A stretch of 64,000 nucleotides of DNA from Meghimatium bilineatum (GCA_034231615.1 CM067317.1:21619477-21683476), one strand, 5' to 3'; positions 55,931 to 64,000 are shown, counted from the first letter of the stretch. Translations and numbers: made by a program. Notes: generated from the letters alone by a model not told the origin.

Positions 55931-56206
55931 TTCTTCTTCTTCATTCGTTCTCAAACTCCTGCAGATTAGCAGGATGTAGTCTGGAGAACGGAATGCGTTG
56001 TGTCAAGGTTTACAGCATTGCTGCAATATCTGCACCTTTCAGCCTGACACATCCGGCCAGTAAGGCTTTGGGTCACTGACCCTATATGGGATGGGACAGC
56101 CAACTCCATCCCATAACCTCCTTAGTCACCTTTTACGACATGCATGGAAGGTAAACATTGTTGCTATTCTTTGCTCCCCTTATGGGCCCCTGCAACACAC
56201 GGGCGA
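55931..56206 (-). mobile_element. SINE1 inside LINE-C leader
   Basis: Antisense full copy with perfect 13-bp flanks CAGAGACTTATTC at 55918-55930 and 56207-56219. These give exact ends for SINE1: head CCCGTGTGTTG-like (minus strand at 56206), tail AGAAGAAGAAG. Confidence 0.95.
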
Positions 56207-56316
56207 CAGAGACTTATTCACAACTGGCCTCTTTAGAGACTTTTCCACTATCTGCCACCTGTGGAGGCTCCTGGTAGGGGTTGGTAGCCCCCTTCCCCCC
56301 AGGAGAAAAAATAAAT

Positions 56317-56448
56317 GATATATGGGATCAGCATGAAAAAATTATGGAAAAAAAGACTTCGGTAAATGGCCACGGCAAAACTAAATACTGGTTTTGTTTG
56401 AAAATGTGTGAAAATCACTTTATGGCTGGCTGTGATTTTCATTGGTGA
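56317..56448 (+). other. Second part of the open frame split by LINE-C
   Basis: Continues MGKVNSAKTN (51430-51459) with DIWDQHEKIMEKKTSVNGHG, then KTKYWFCLKMCENHFMAGCD and FHW-stop. A possible 5' splice site TCG/GTAAAT after EKKTS (56392) would allow joining to an exon in phase 0. IWDQHEKI and the CLKMC pair faintly recall a BED-type finger, but the ligand spacing is wrong, so no function is assigned. A 53-codon frame is not decisive on its own in AT-rich DNA. Confidence 0.35.
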
Positions 56449-56633
56449 CTTTGTATGGATACCCAAAGAAAACCACCATAAAAGTCAAGGGCATCAATTT
56501 CGGAGGATGAATCCCAATTTAGCCCACAAATCTTGTATTGCCCATGGTGATGAACAAAGGTATACTTCGCCACCTGTAGAAATCCAGCATGATGATCTCA
56601 GGCTAAAGTCAATGCGTCATTTTAGAAACATGA

Positions 56634-56768
56634 ATGCCGATTAGCCAGCAAGACTATAAGGAAAGGCAAGATGAAATTGTCCAGATTTTGTCAAAGGAGA
56701 AATCAGATATTTCTAAACGGGAGATGTCAGCTATAAATCCAGATCCTGATAGCTTAGGTGTCAACTAG
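56634..56768 (+). other. Short coding-like frame
   Basis: 45 codons from an ATG: MPISQQDYKERQDEIVQILS, then KEKSDISKREMSAINPDPDS and LGVN-stop. Charged and helix-like, unlike the surrounding transposons. It may be another exon of the gene at 56951-62488 (CCAG/CAAGAC could be an acceptor), but I found no donor that fits the phase. Confidence 0.3.
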
Positions 56769-56950
56769 TACAGATTTTCCGTATTATAGCAATGTGTATC
56801 TCACACGCACATATTTATGGGAAAAATGTTAGCGGTGGAAGGGGGGGGGGGTGTGTTCAATTTAAGTAATTATTACTAATATGGACATTTTTATAAGAAT
56901 ACACACATAAATTCTACAAAATACGAATTTATGAAAAAATAAGTTGACAG

Positions 56951-59900
56951 CTATGCGATATGGCAGCCTATACTGTGAGTTAATATATTTGATCATTTAG
57001 CAAAAACTGACAAAAAGTAGATAGGTGACCTTTTAAGTGTTTCACAGTAGAGTTTATGAACAACAAATTTTCTTTAGGTTGCTGATGCTCATAACAAAAA
57101 AAAAGAAGAATTAAAAGGTTGGGATGCAGCATATCTCTACTTAACCCAGAAAAAAAGGACTGTATATAATATATTCAAATTCATAGTCATCAATGTGCAT
57201 GTTATGGAGGGCAGAAAAGAAAGTAAAAGAATAGCGATACTGTTTCTTTTCGCAAGTCGTAAAGAGGTTTTGTGGAGGTAGTATTGGCTGTATATAGAGA
57301 AAGGTTCAAGATGGATGTATCAGGCCAAAAGACATATATTGCAGCAAAACTTTCCATTCTCTGGACAACATCATGCTAATTTGCAAGAACTTGATAATGA
57401 ATGCAGAAGTAGGTTCAACTATAGTCAAACAGTGGTCAGGCATGACCTAAATCACTAATAAGTCTAGGCTTATTTGCTTATTAGTAATGTTTTATATTGT
57501 ATAATACAGGGACACACATATAGCATGCATATCTCTGGCTTAACATTGAACAAATTATGTGTCAGAATATCACTGACTGAAGCAAAAACCCTCATCAAAG
57601 GAAAATACAAACATACATGGAGTCAGAGAACAGGCAGTAACTTTCCACAGGACTCTATTCTAAAGCTAAACAGGTCACAACAAACCACAATTTTTAGACT
57701 TTGCACAGGACACTGCAGACTACAAGCACATCTCCACAAAATTAAGGCTGCCCAAACTGACCAATGCCCATGTCAAAAGGGTCCCCAGACTCCAGAACAT
57801 ATTCTGCAGACATGCCCACTCTTTGATGACGTGAGAACCAAATTATGGCCCCAAGAGATAGATCTGAAGGTGAAGCTGTGGGGCAACCGTGAGGACCTCC
57901 TGCTGACGACTGAATTCATGGAGGTGGCCCACCTTCCTGTATAGACTTACGAGCATAGGAAACTGATCGCAGAAGAAGAACAAATTATGTAGTAAAGTAA
58001 CCCATAGCATTTATTAATGACGTAGATGTTTGAGATGTTAGCGATCTCACATTTCAGAGGCTCTGCAAATGAGGGCGGTAGCCATCCTCTCCTTCGCAGT
58101 CTTAACTTCCCGGATTAATCCGGTACCCATTTAAGGCTGGGTCGACCCGGGAGCCGTTGCGATCTGAAAAACATTTCCGCCTCAACTGGGGAATGAACCC
58201 AGGACCACTCATATGCGAAGCCAGTGCGCTAACACGGCTCCCGAACAAATTATGTATTGAATGCTGAAATTATCATTTCCAGTTCAGCTGGTAAAAAAAT
58301 GTGATGCAATCAAATCATTGATGCAGTCTTGTAGTAATCTCATTACCACAAATACCAGCATGTTACCTGGATGTTTGGAAGAAGTTATAGATGCCAACAA
58401 CGGACACTAAATCTGGACAGTTTAAATTTTTACATGATTGCTGTACACCATGTTAGTTGTGTAAACATGCAAATCTTATAATTTTTAATTCTCTTTACTT
58501 TTGCCATGCAGATCTACTATTTTGTGACAGATTATGACCATTTTTGAGACTTGTGAATTGTAGAAGAAAATGGGGAAAAAGCAAGATCAAGCAGCCAGTG
58601 CAAAGGTTGAAATTATGTTTTAACAAATCTAAAAATATTTCTAAATGAAAATATATAATGACTTGTCAATTTGTTCTTCATCTTTATTTTTGTAACATAA
58701 AATTTAATCAAGCCGAGCATGAAGTTAAAAATGCATATACTGAAGAATAGGTAAATTGAATTGACAAAAAAAAGCAAAAAATCACAAGAAGTTATAGAAA
58801 AACTAAGACTGAAAAGGGAAGTATGAAACGAAATAAAAACTAGACAAATCAAACTTTTGGGTATATAAAAAGACACGCATGAGATTGAAGACCTGATAAA
58901 GGAAGGGATGCCCATGTGTTGCCGGGGTCCAAAAGGGGAACAAAGAATAGCAACACTGTTTATTTTCCACGCATGTTATAAGAGGTGACTAAGGAAGTTA
59001 TGGGATGAAGGAAGTTATGGGATGGAGTTGGCTGTCCCATCCCATATAGGGTCAGTGACCCAAAGCCATGCATCAGGCTGAAAGGCACAGATATCACAGT
59101 AATGCTGTAAACCATGACACAATGCATTCCCATCTCTGGACTACGTCCTGCTAATCTGCAGGAGTTTGAGAATGAACGGCGAAGAAGAAGGAAGGGAAAG
59201 TTGAAAAATCTTGAAAAAAGATAAAATAGGAAAGAAATACTCAGAAAGTGTTGAATCCATTGCATTCAAACATTGTTGCAGAGATGACACTAGATTTTAT
59301 GTTACTTTTGTTTGATCTTTAATTAATGATTTATCAGAGTTTTGTTAAATGTATTTTGTTAATATTCCTGTGAGACATTTGTTTACTTTGAAGGAACACC
59401 TTGTACTTTTTAAGGCTTGTTACACTACCTCTATATTGCTGGGGTCTGAAAAGGAAAGCAAAGAATAATAACACTGTGGTTTGCATGTAATATGATTAAG
59501 GAGGGCAGGATATGGGATTAACTACCTCATCTTAGTAAAAAATTATTAATGATTTATTACCACCATAGTCAGATATGCCAGACTATTGGCACAAATGAAA
59601 CTGTGACAATGCATATCCATTCTCTGCACTGCATCCTGCTTACAATCCAGTTAGATCATTGTCCGGTTACATAAGATTCTCATCAGGAGTGTGAAAATAA
59701 ATGCTAATATAAAAATTAATACTGAATTGAAGCACATTCTGTATAAAGACATAGCATTTTAACTATTACTGTCACCAGTATGCAGACCTGAGGAGAAAGA
59801 TATGACCCACCAAATTCAGCTTTGAAGAGAAGGTGTATAGCAAAGTGGAAACTCTGAAACAAACAGCAACCTATATCATAGAATCTGGAGCTCCAATCTG

Positions 59901-62488
59901 ATTAAGTGATGATCGCAAAAGAAAAAGAGATTTTAACTATTGTTGAGTTTTTAGCCATACATTCAATCACATTGCCAGTACACTTTGTTGACTGGCTTTT
60001 AAACTATGAGTAAGTTCAACCAAGTTGTGTTTGTGATACATGGCTGCTAACCTCTCTACCTCTGAGTTGATGTAGAAAGCCATAGTGATGCAATAATATC
60101 ATGCTGAGTCAGATTTGTTGGACTGAAAAAGGTGGATATTGCTGCCAATCTGAAGACCACAATGCAGTTTGACACATTCTATGGGCCCCATCTTAGTGAT
60201 TGGCAGGAATTTGAGAACATATAATATATATGTCCATGTTAAAAACATGCAGGAGGTTTAATGTGGAATTTTTTTACCATACTGTCACATGAATTCAAGG
60301 ACAAAATACCTCATACCAGGAGATTTCAATACAAGGTCAAAAGAGTGGGGAAATGTAATGAAAAATCAGCAGGATGTTGCATTATTTACTCCGGACCTAC
60401 TTCCTGCTAGCAAGCAAGAGTTTGGGAATTTACACACGAGGAAGAATATTCAGAACATTCCTGAAGTAATTAATTACTTGAAAACAGAACAAGAAATGTC
60501 TTATGGATTTTTGGGAAAATATAATTGTATTTATTATTATATTTTCATTTCTGTGCACTTTCAGATGACAAAAGATGCTGGAAAAGGAATGGAGCTCGGA
60601 CGTGCCAGAAAACCGTTAGTACTTAAATTTTTGAAATAATGTGTTATGTGTTGTTCGTCATAATTGATGATGACCATTCAGCTCAAATGGGGTGCTGATG
60701 AAGATGATGATGTCCGTTGTGTGTCTGGCTGTGACATGAGTCTATGCATGCTTGAAATTTTCTACATCACTCTGAACATGTGTGGGAAGAGTTTATGAGA
60801 TATTGGGCAGCTCTTGCCTTTTTTCTAGTGCATTTCTGTTGCACAATGAGCATGTCTGAGGTTTTCTGTAGCTGCTGCACCACTCTTCTTTTATTCAGCT
60901 GGAAAATGTTTATCTCTAAAGTTTTGTCTCTGCTACAAACTTGAGTGTTTTGTAACTCATACAGAGATTGTAGAGTTTTTCTTTGCAGATTTTTCTCTGG
61001 GTCAGTGTATTTACCTCAGAATTTCATAGTCCAGACATTCCTTAAGATTATGATCTGCTGTCTGAAGTGCCTGTTTACATGTACAGCATGACCAATCTTG
61101 AACTTTGTATACATGTGACTGTGGAGTCGGTTGTGTTCTGTTCTGAGATGCAAAATTACAACTTGTTCTGATCTGTTGATAATTTGGTAGTCTTATTGTG
61201 TTGACTTTCTAATTGCTATGATCATCTTTTTCTATTGATCATCTGCTTTCTCATTTCTAAGTATTCCACAATGGGATGGTGTTCACTGCATAGCTACTTT
61301 ACACTGATTGCTTAGTTCGGTCCAATCAAGATGGCAGGCACATTGGTTAATTTCGGCCAGTCTCTAGACCAGGTAGTAGTTTTCCATGTTTCAGTGTATT
61401 TCTGATGAAATAGTTGATTTTTACATCAGAATGTTATAGATTAGAGCACAGTGTAACCATTTAGAAACTCTGAAACAACGCTGTGACAGATCTAGCAAAT
61501 TGACAGTAATGAAATACACTGCTCATAGAAAATATTGGAACACACCAAAAGACAATAGATCAAGTGATTTTCACACATTGCCAGACTACCAACAGACAGC
61601 ATGCTACAGATGGCCATGACACATAGACATTATGGCTATAAAACTAGAGGCAGACCATTTAAAAGATGAACCACGGAAATAAAAGAAGCCACAGGAACAA
61701 GCTTACAAACAGCAACCTTAGAAGAGGTTGTGCATGTGGATAGCAGCCTTAGCAGGGAAGGTTGTGAATAGCAACTTTAGTGGGGAAAGTTGTAAATGTG
61801 AATAGCAACCTTAATAGGGAAAGTTTTGCATGTGGACAGCAATCTTAGCAGGGAAGGTTGTACATGTGGACAGCAACATTAGCAGGGGGGAAGGTTGTGC
61901 ATGTGGATAGCAACCTTAGCAGGGAAGGTTGTGCATGTGGATAGCAACCTTAGCAGGGAAGGTTGTGAATGTGAATAGCAACCTATAACCGCCAAAGACG
62001 GATATGTCGGGCCATTGGCGCAAATAAAACGGTGACACAATGCATTTCCATTCTCTGGACTACATCCTGCTGGAAATCTAGTAGGATTATGGTCCTGTTA
62101 TAAAGGAGATCCAGCGGGAGTTTGAGAATGAACATTGAAGAAGAAGAAAATATGTTGATAATGAGACACTTTAAGAGAATCTGCAACATTAGGTTACAGG
62201 ATCTATACAGGAAATGATTATGAATGTTTCAAAATGATATCCAATATATTTTTTATAAAGTAGGTATGTAGTTTCTAATTTACACACAAAATTCTTATTG
62301 GTGATTTAATCACTGTTATTTTCTTTAATGCAATTCTTTGTGTTCCCAGGCAGCATAGCAAACCCAGAGGGACAGAAAACTTACGGCGGAGTGCTCCAAA
62401 ATCAAAACTAGGCTTTACACTTTATTCTGAGCCATCTGATGCAATGAAACAAATGAAGCCAAAGAGTGAATATTATTTTCTTATTTAG
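56951..62488 (+). CDS. Candidate five-exon host gene, lysine-rich protein, unknown function
   Basis: Five small exons with GT/AG borders join in consistent phase to a stop. e1 56951-56974 (LCDMAAYT, donor GTGAGT); e2 57078-57161 (acceptor TTTTCTTTAG; VADAHNKKKEELKGWDAAYL then YLTQKKRT, donor GTATAT); e3 58564-58605 (KKMGKKQDQAASAK, donor GTTGAA); e4 60565-60614 (acceptor CTGTGCACTTTCAG; MTKDAGKGMELGRARK plus a split codon, donor GTTAGT); e5 62350-62488 (acceptor TTCTTTGTGTTCCCAG; QHSKPRGTENLRRSAPKS, then KLGFTLYSEPSDAMKQMK and a short tail to TAG). The product is basic, with about 112 residues visible and the N-terminus incomplete. An alternative start is the ATG in e3. No domain is recognised. 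Introns hold retroelements but the exons contain none. Not proven: the weak points are the e1 acceptor and the e3 donor. Confidence 0.42.
57303..57412 (+). mobile_element. SINE 3' module, degenerate
   Basis: GATGGATGTATCAGGCCAAA, CTTTCCATTCTCTGGACAAC, ATCATGCTAATTTGCAAGAA and AATGAATGCAGAAG follow the shared SINE module, closer to SINE1 (CTAATTTGCA). Confidence 0.65.
57561..57977 (+). mobile_element. LINE-D-type 3' end with 13-bp duplication
   Basis: Encodes ISLTEAKTLIKGKYKHTW, TIFRLCTGHCRLQAHLHKIK, CPCQKGPQTPEHILQTCPLF, and ends FMEVAHLPV-stop at 57944, with the tail GATCGCAGAAGAAGAA. GAACAAATTATGT flanks it at 57548-57560 and 57978-57990. The frame is open throughout, so the copy is recent. 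Confidence 0.92.
57991..58242 (-). mobile_element. tRNA-derived SINE
   Basis: The minus strand starts at 58242 with GGGAGCCGTGTTAGCGCACT, then GGTCCTGGGTTCATTCCCC. TTAGCGCACTGG fits a pol III A box and GGTTCATTCC a B box. A central part (GTCGACCCAGCCTTAAATGG, TACCGGATTAATCCGGGAAG, GGAGAGGATGGCTACCGCCC) and a 3' part ending CTATGGGTTACTTTACT follow. It has the same 13-bp target sequence on both sides as its LINE neighbour (57978-57990, 58243-58255). Confidence 0.82.
58909..59187 (+). mobile_element. SINE1, sense orientation
   Basis: TGCCCATGTGTTGCCGGGGT to GAACGGCGAAGAAG, with AAGGAAGGGA on both sides (58899-58908 and 59188-59197). A small duplication (AAGGAAGTTATGGGATG) lies in the head. Confidence 0.92.
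59432..59712 (+). mobile_element. Chimeric SINE: SINE1 head joined to SINE2
   Basis: Head: GCTGGGGTCTGAAAAGGAAA, GCAAAGAATAATAACACTGT, GATTAAGGAGGGCAGGATAT. From about 59560 it has the SINE2-type module: CCAGACTATTGGCACAAATG, CATTCTCTGCACTGCATCCT, CAGTTAGATCATTGTCCGGT and CATCAGGAGTGTGAAAATAA. It is heavily mutated. It may be a true chimera or two nested fossils. Confidence 0.6.
59770..59935 (+). mobile_element. LINE-B 3' terminal fragment
   Basis: CAGTATGCAGACCTGAGGAG, CAGCAACCTATATCATAGAA and TGATGATCGCAAAAGAAAAA match the 3' end of LINE-B (47636-47810, reverse). Confidence 0.85.
60289..60372 (+). pseudogene. LINE endonuclease scrap
   Basis: YLIPGDFNTRSKEWGN is a GDFN..S..WG endonuclease box. 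Nothing else of the element remains nearby. The longer frame to 60639 joins it by chance to exon e4 of the candidate gene. Confidence 0.6.
60950..61335 (-). pseudogene. LINE-E 3' part, second copy
   Basis: The plus strand repeats the LINE-E antisense blocks: GTAGAGTTTTTCT, CTCTGGGTCAGTG, CCTCAGAATTTCATAGTCC, CTGTCTGAAGTGCCTG, CTGTGGAGTCGGTTGTGTTC and CACAATGGGATGGTGTTCAC. More diverged than 21826-22690. Confidence 0.75.
61530..61745 (+). pseudogene. LINE C-terminal fragment
   Basis: The plus strand reads YKTRGRPFKR, a stop, then TTEIKEATGTSLQTATLEEV. It is the GRP.KRW...I..A tail of a LINE and resembles 21440-21505. The last codons merge into the minisatellite that follows. Confidence 0.65.
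61715..61985. repeat. Minisatellite, about 34-bp units
   Basis: About seven units of GTGGATAGCAACCTTAGCAG plus GGAAGGTTGTGCAT, several shortened. The first unit is continuous with the end of the LINE fragment (ACAGCAACCTTAGAAGAGGT). Confidence 0.9.
61987..62145 (+). mobile_element. SINE2
   Basis: ACCGCCAAAGACGGATATGT to GAATGAACATTGAAGAAGAA. It ends the minisatellite. Flanking duplication not clear. Confidence 0.9.
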
Positions 62489-62524
62489 AAATGTGAAATT
62501 TGAAATCTTTGTTTGTCTATATCA

Positions 62525-62690
62525 CTTCTTCAGCATTCATTCTCAAACTCCTGATTAATCTCTCTTGTAGCAGGACAATAGTCTAACATGATATCCAGCA
62601 GGGTGTAGTCCAAAGAATGGAAATGCATTTTGTATGCATTTTGTCACCATTTTATTTGCGCCAATGTCCTGAAATATCCGTCTTCGGTTG
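62525..62690 (-). mobile_element. SINE2
   Basis: Antisense: TTCTTCAGCATTCATTCTCA, CTCTTGTAGCAGGACAATAG, CCAGCAGGGTGTAGTCCAAA, GTCACCATTTTATTTGCGCC, ATATCCGTCTTCGG. It lies just behind the stop of the candidate gene, so it would be in its 3' untranslated region. Confidence 0.87.
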
Positions 62691-63485
62691 TCTTTATCAC
62701 AATAATACATGTGTATATTTTTACTAGAATAACAATTTATCTTTATGATTTCAACAATTTCACTCTTGTGTTATGGGACTGTACCAAAGTTATACCAAAT
62801 TATAACTTTCATCAGAAAGTTATGTTATGTGTTCTCTCCAGAACATTTTCTTCACAGTGAACTCCCTGAACCCTTCTCTGTCTTGGGCCATTCCTGCATT
62901 TTCCAACAACGTATTCATGTTTTCTTTAATGATGTCAGTTCATCGTCTTCTTGTCCACCTTTCTCCTCACCCAGGTGCTCTGTTCTCCATTATTTGTTTT
63001 TATAAACAGAAAGTTATACTAGCTTGAAAACATAGAGGTCGTGGTGACTGGATTACCAGATCTGCATCCTCCACAATTTTTTGGCGGTTATAAATATCTG
63101 ATATAACCACATTGGACTAATGTCCAAAGTTGAAAGGATAAGCGGTACATTTTATCATAAGAGGTTCATTTTACTTAACAAAAATGTATCAGTCAGAAAG
63201 GTGCAGATATAAAAATGAAACTAAACAATGACATCATTCCATTCTATGGACCACATGTCGAATAACAAAGAAATCACAACAAAAAAATACAGCAAGATCT
63301 AAAATCTATATCTAAACGCACAGAAAACAAAAATTATGACAACAGACAAAACAAAGATCAAACTTATAATCAACATAGACAATATAGAGCTAGAATGTGT
63401 AAATAAATTTGAATATCTTGGAGCAAATATAAACAGTTCCTGAGATTTTTCAGTCAAGATTAGGAGGTATTTCATCACGTACTGT
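62691..63485. other. No clear feature
   Basis: AT-rich. The minus frame at 63299-63562 overlaps a SINE2. The text at 63290-63440 (plus: ISKRTENKNYDNRQNKD in one frame, LECVNKFEYLGANINSS in another) contains FEYLGA, a LINE RT thumb block, so a small RT scrap is probable at 63350-63440. Confidence 0.4.
63350..63442 (+). pseudogene. LINE RT thumb scrap
   Basis: The plus strand reads NIDNIELECVNKFEYLGANI, equal to the I.G..LE.V..F.YLG..I block behind the RT palm. Confidence 0.6.
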
Positions 63486-63498
63486 ATTGAAAAATTTT

Positions 63499-63666
63499 CC
63501 TGCCGAAGTCGGATGTGTCGGGCCATTGGCACAAATAAAATGGCGACACAATGCATTTCCATTCTCTGGACTACATCCTGCTGTAAATCTAGAATGGATC
63601 ATGGTCCTGCTACAAGAGAGATCCAACAGGAGTTTGAGAATGAATGCTGAAGAAGAAATAGAAGAA
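63499..63666 (+). mobile_element. SINE2 with 10-bp duplication
   Basis: CCTGCCGAAGTCGGATGTGT to AATGCTGAAGAAGAAATAGA. GAAAAATTTT flanks it at 63489-63498 and 63667-63676. Confidence 0.9.
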
Positions 63667-63754
63667 GAAAAATTTTAACTGGCCCTATACCAGAATCAAA
63701 TTTCAGTTCTGTTAACCGGATCTTGTTTTCAATTGGTCAGCTAAATTGTCCATT

Positions 63755-63905
63755 TATTGTCATGGTCCTAAAGGGGATGAGAAATAGAAGCAACATCATG
63801 ATATGCAATGTACATTGTAAGAAATGACTACGGGTGTTTAGGTGTGAGATTGGCTGTCCCAGTCCATGCAGGTCAAAGTGATTCAGAAGCCATGTTGAAG
63901 TTGGA
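63755..63905 (+). mobile_element. SINE1 head, degenerate
   Basis: GTCCTAAAGGGGATGAGAAA, GATTGGCTGTCCCAGTCCAT, AAGTGATTCAGAAGCCATG and TTGAAGTTGGACTAT follow the SINE1 head in sense orientation. Confidence 0.65.
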
Positions 63906-64000
63906 CTATAATAATAGGGATTAAGTAAATATGTATTCAAAATAACTACCACTTGTAATAAAAATATGAGAAAAACAATTATAATAAAATGAATAAGGAT

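Larger units (their letters stand above)
51460..56306 (-). mobile_element. LINE-C: near full-length EN-RT-RNase H retrotransposon
   Basis: Read on the minus strand from 56306: a G/C-rich 5' end (CTCCTGGGGGGAAGGGGGCT), a roughly 1.1-kb leader or ORF1 remnant, an AP-type endonuclease, an RT with YADD, an RNase H and a 3' end GAAGAACGATGAAGAAGAA. The flanks AAAAACAAAT (51450-51459) and AAAAATAAAT (56307-56316) look like its target-site duplication. Four younger insertions lie within it: SINE2 (53356), a plus-strand RNase H LINE (53924), another LINE 3' end (55084) and SINE1 (55931). A deletion joins the end of EN to RT just before the YADD box, removing RT fingers. Domain order places it near the I/Nimb-type LINEs. 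Confidence 0.88.

Noticed and set aside
56317-56448. BED zinc finger of a hAT transposase or ZBED gene
   Set aside because: IWDQHEKI and CLKMC are suggestive, but the second Cys/His pair is not at BED spacing and no hAT domain follows.
60289-60639. 116-aa plus frame as one gene
   Set aside because: Composite of a LINE endonuclease scrap, intron sequence and exon e4 of the candidate gene; a splice acceptor lies inside it.

Overview
This window is eukaryotic nuclear DNA: AT-rich, almost without long open frames, with spliced-gene signals (GT/AG junctions, an AATAAA signal) and a dense load of metazoan retroelements. The repeat complement is RNase H-bearing LINEs, a Penelope-like element with a GIY-YIG nuclease, Tc1/mariner, tRNA-derived and other SINEs, and many minisatellites. 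This mix suggests an invertebrate, possibly a mollusc. The species assignment is inference only. No operon, rRNA, intact tRNA, CRISPR array or viral genome is visible.

Layout. 0-2.1 kb: three consecutive minisatellites (30/33-bp, 18-bp and 45-bp units). 2.7-9.6 kb: LINE and SINE remnants, including a 5'-truncated RT/RNase H LINE (4.93-6.61 kb) lying inside a 48-bp minisatellite. 10.1-11.9 kb: two head-to-head Penelope-like copies. 11.9-28.1 kb: LINE 3' ends from several families on both strands, a GT-rich 54-bp array and SINEs. 28.3-41 kb: AT-rich DNA with a possible minus-strand terminal exon, a Tc1 pseudogene, four families of local duplications and a foldback/tandem-repeat family. 42-49 kb: SINE1 copies, a dispersed composite repeat and two minus-strand LINEs. 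51.4-56.3 kb: a nearly full-length but decayed LINE (LINE-C, minus strand) that received four later insertions, three of them with clear target-site duplications. 56.9-62.5 kb: the best candidate for a host gene, a chain of five small plus-strand exons in consistent phase, with introns full of retroelements.

How the parts fit. At least five LINE 3' ends finish in GAACGC-like sequence followed by (GAA)n, and both abundant SINE families (called SINE1, about 280 bp, and SINE2, about 160 bp, here) finish in the same motif. I infer that the SINEs borrow the retrotransposition machinery of the GAA-tailed LINEs. Other RNase H LINEs here end in (AACC)n or (TAAC)n and have no matching SINE. Most protein-coding traces are transposon fossils. 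The names LINE-A to LINE-K, SINE1, SINE2, R, P and alpha to delta are local labels for this report, not database names.
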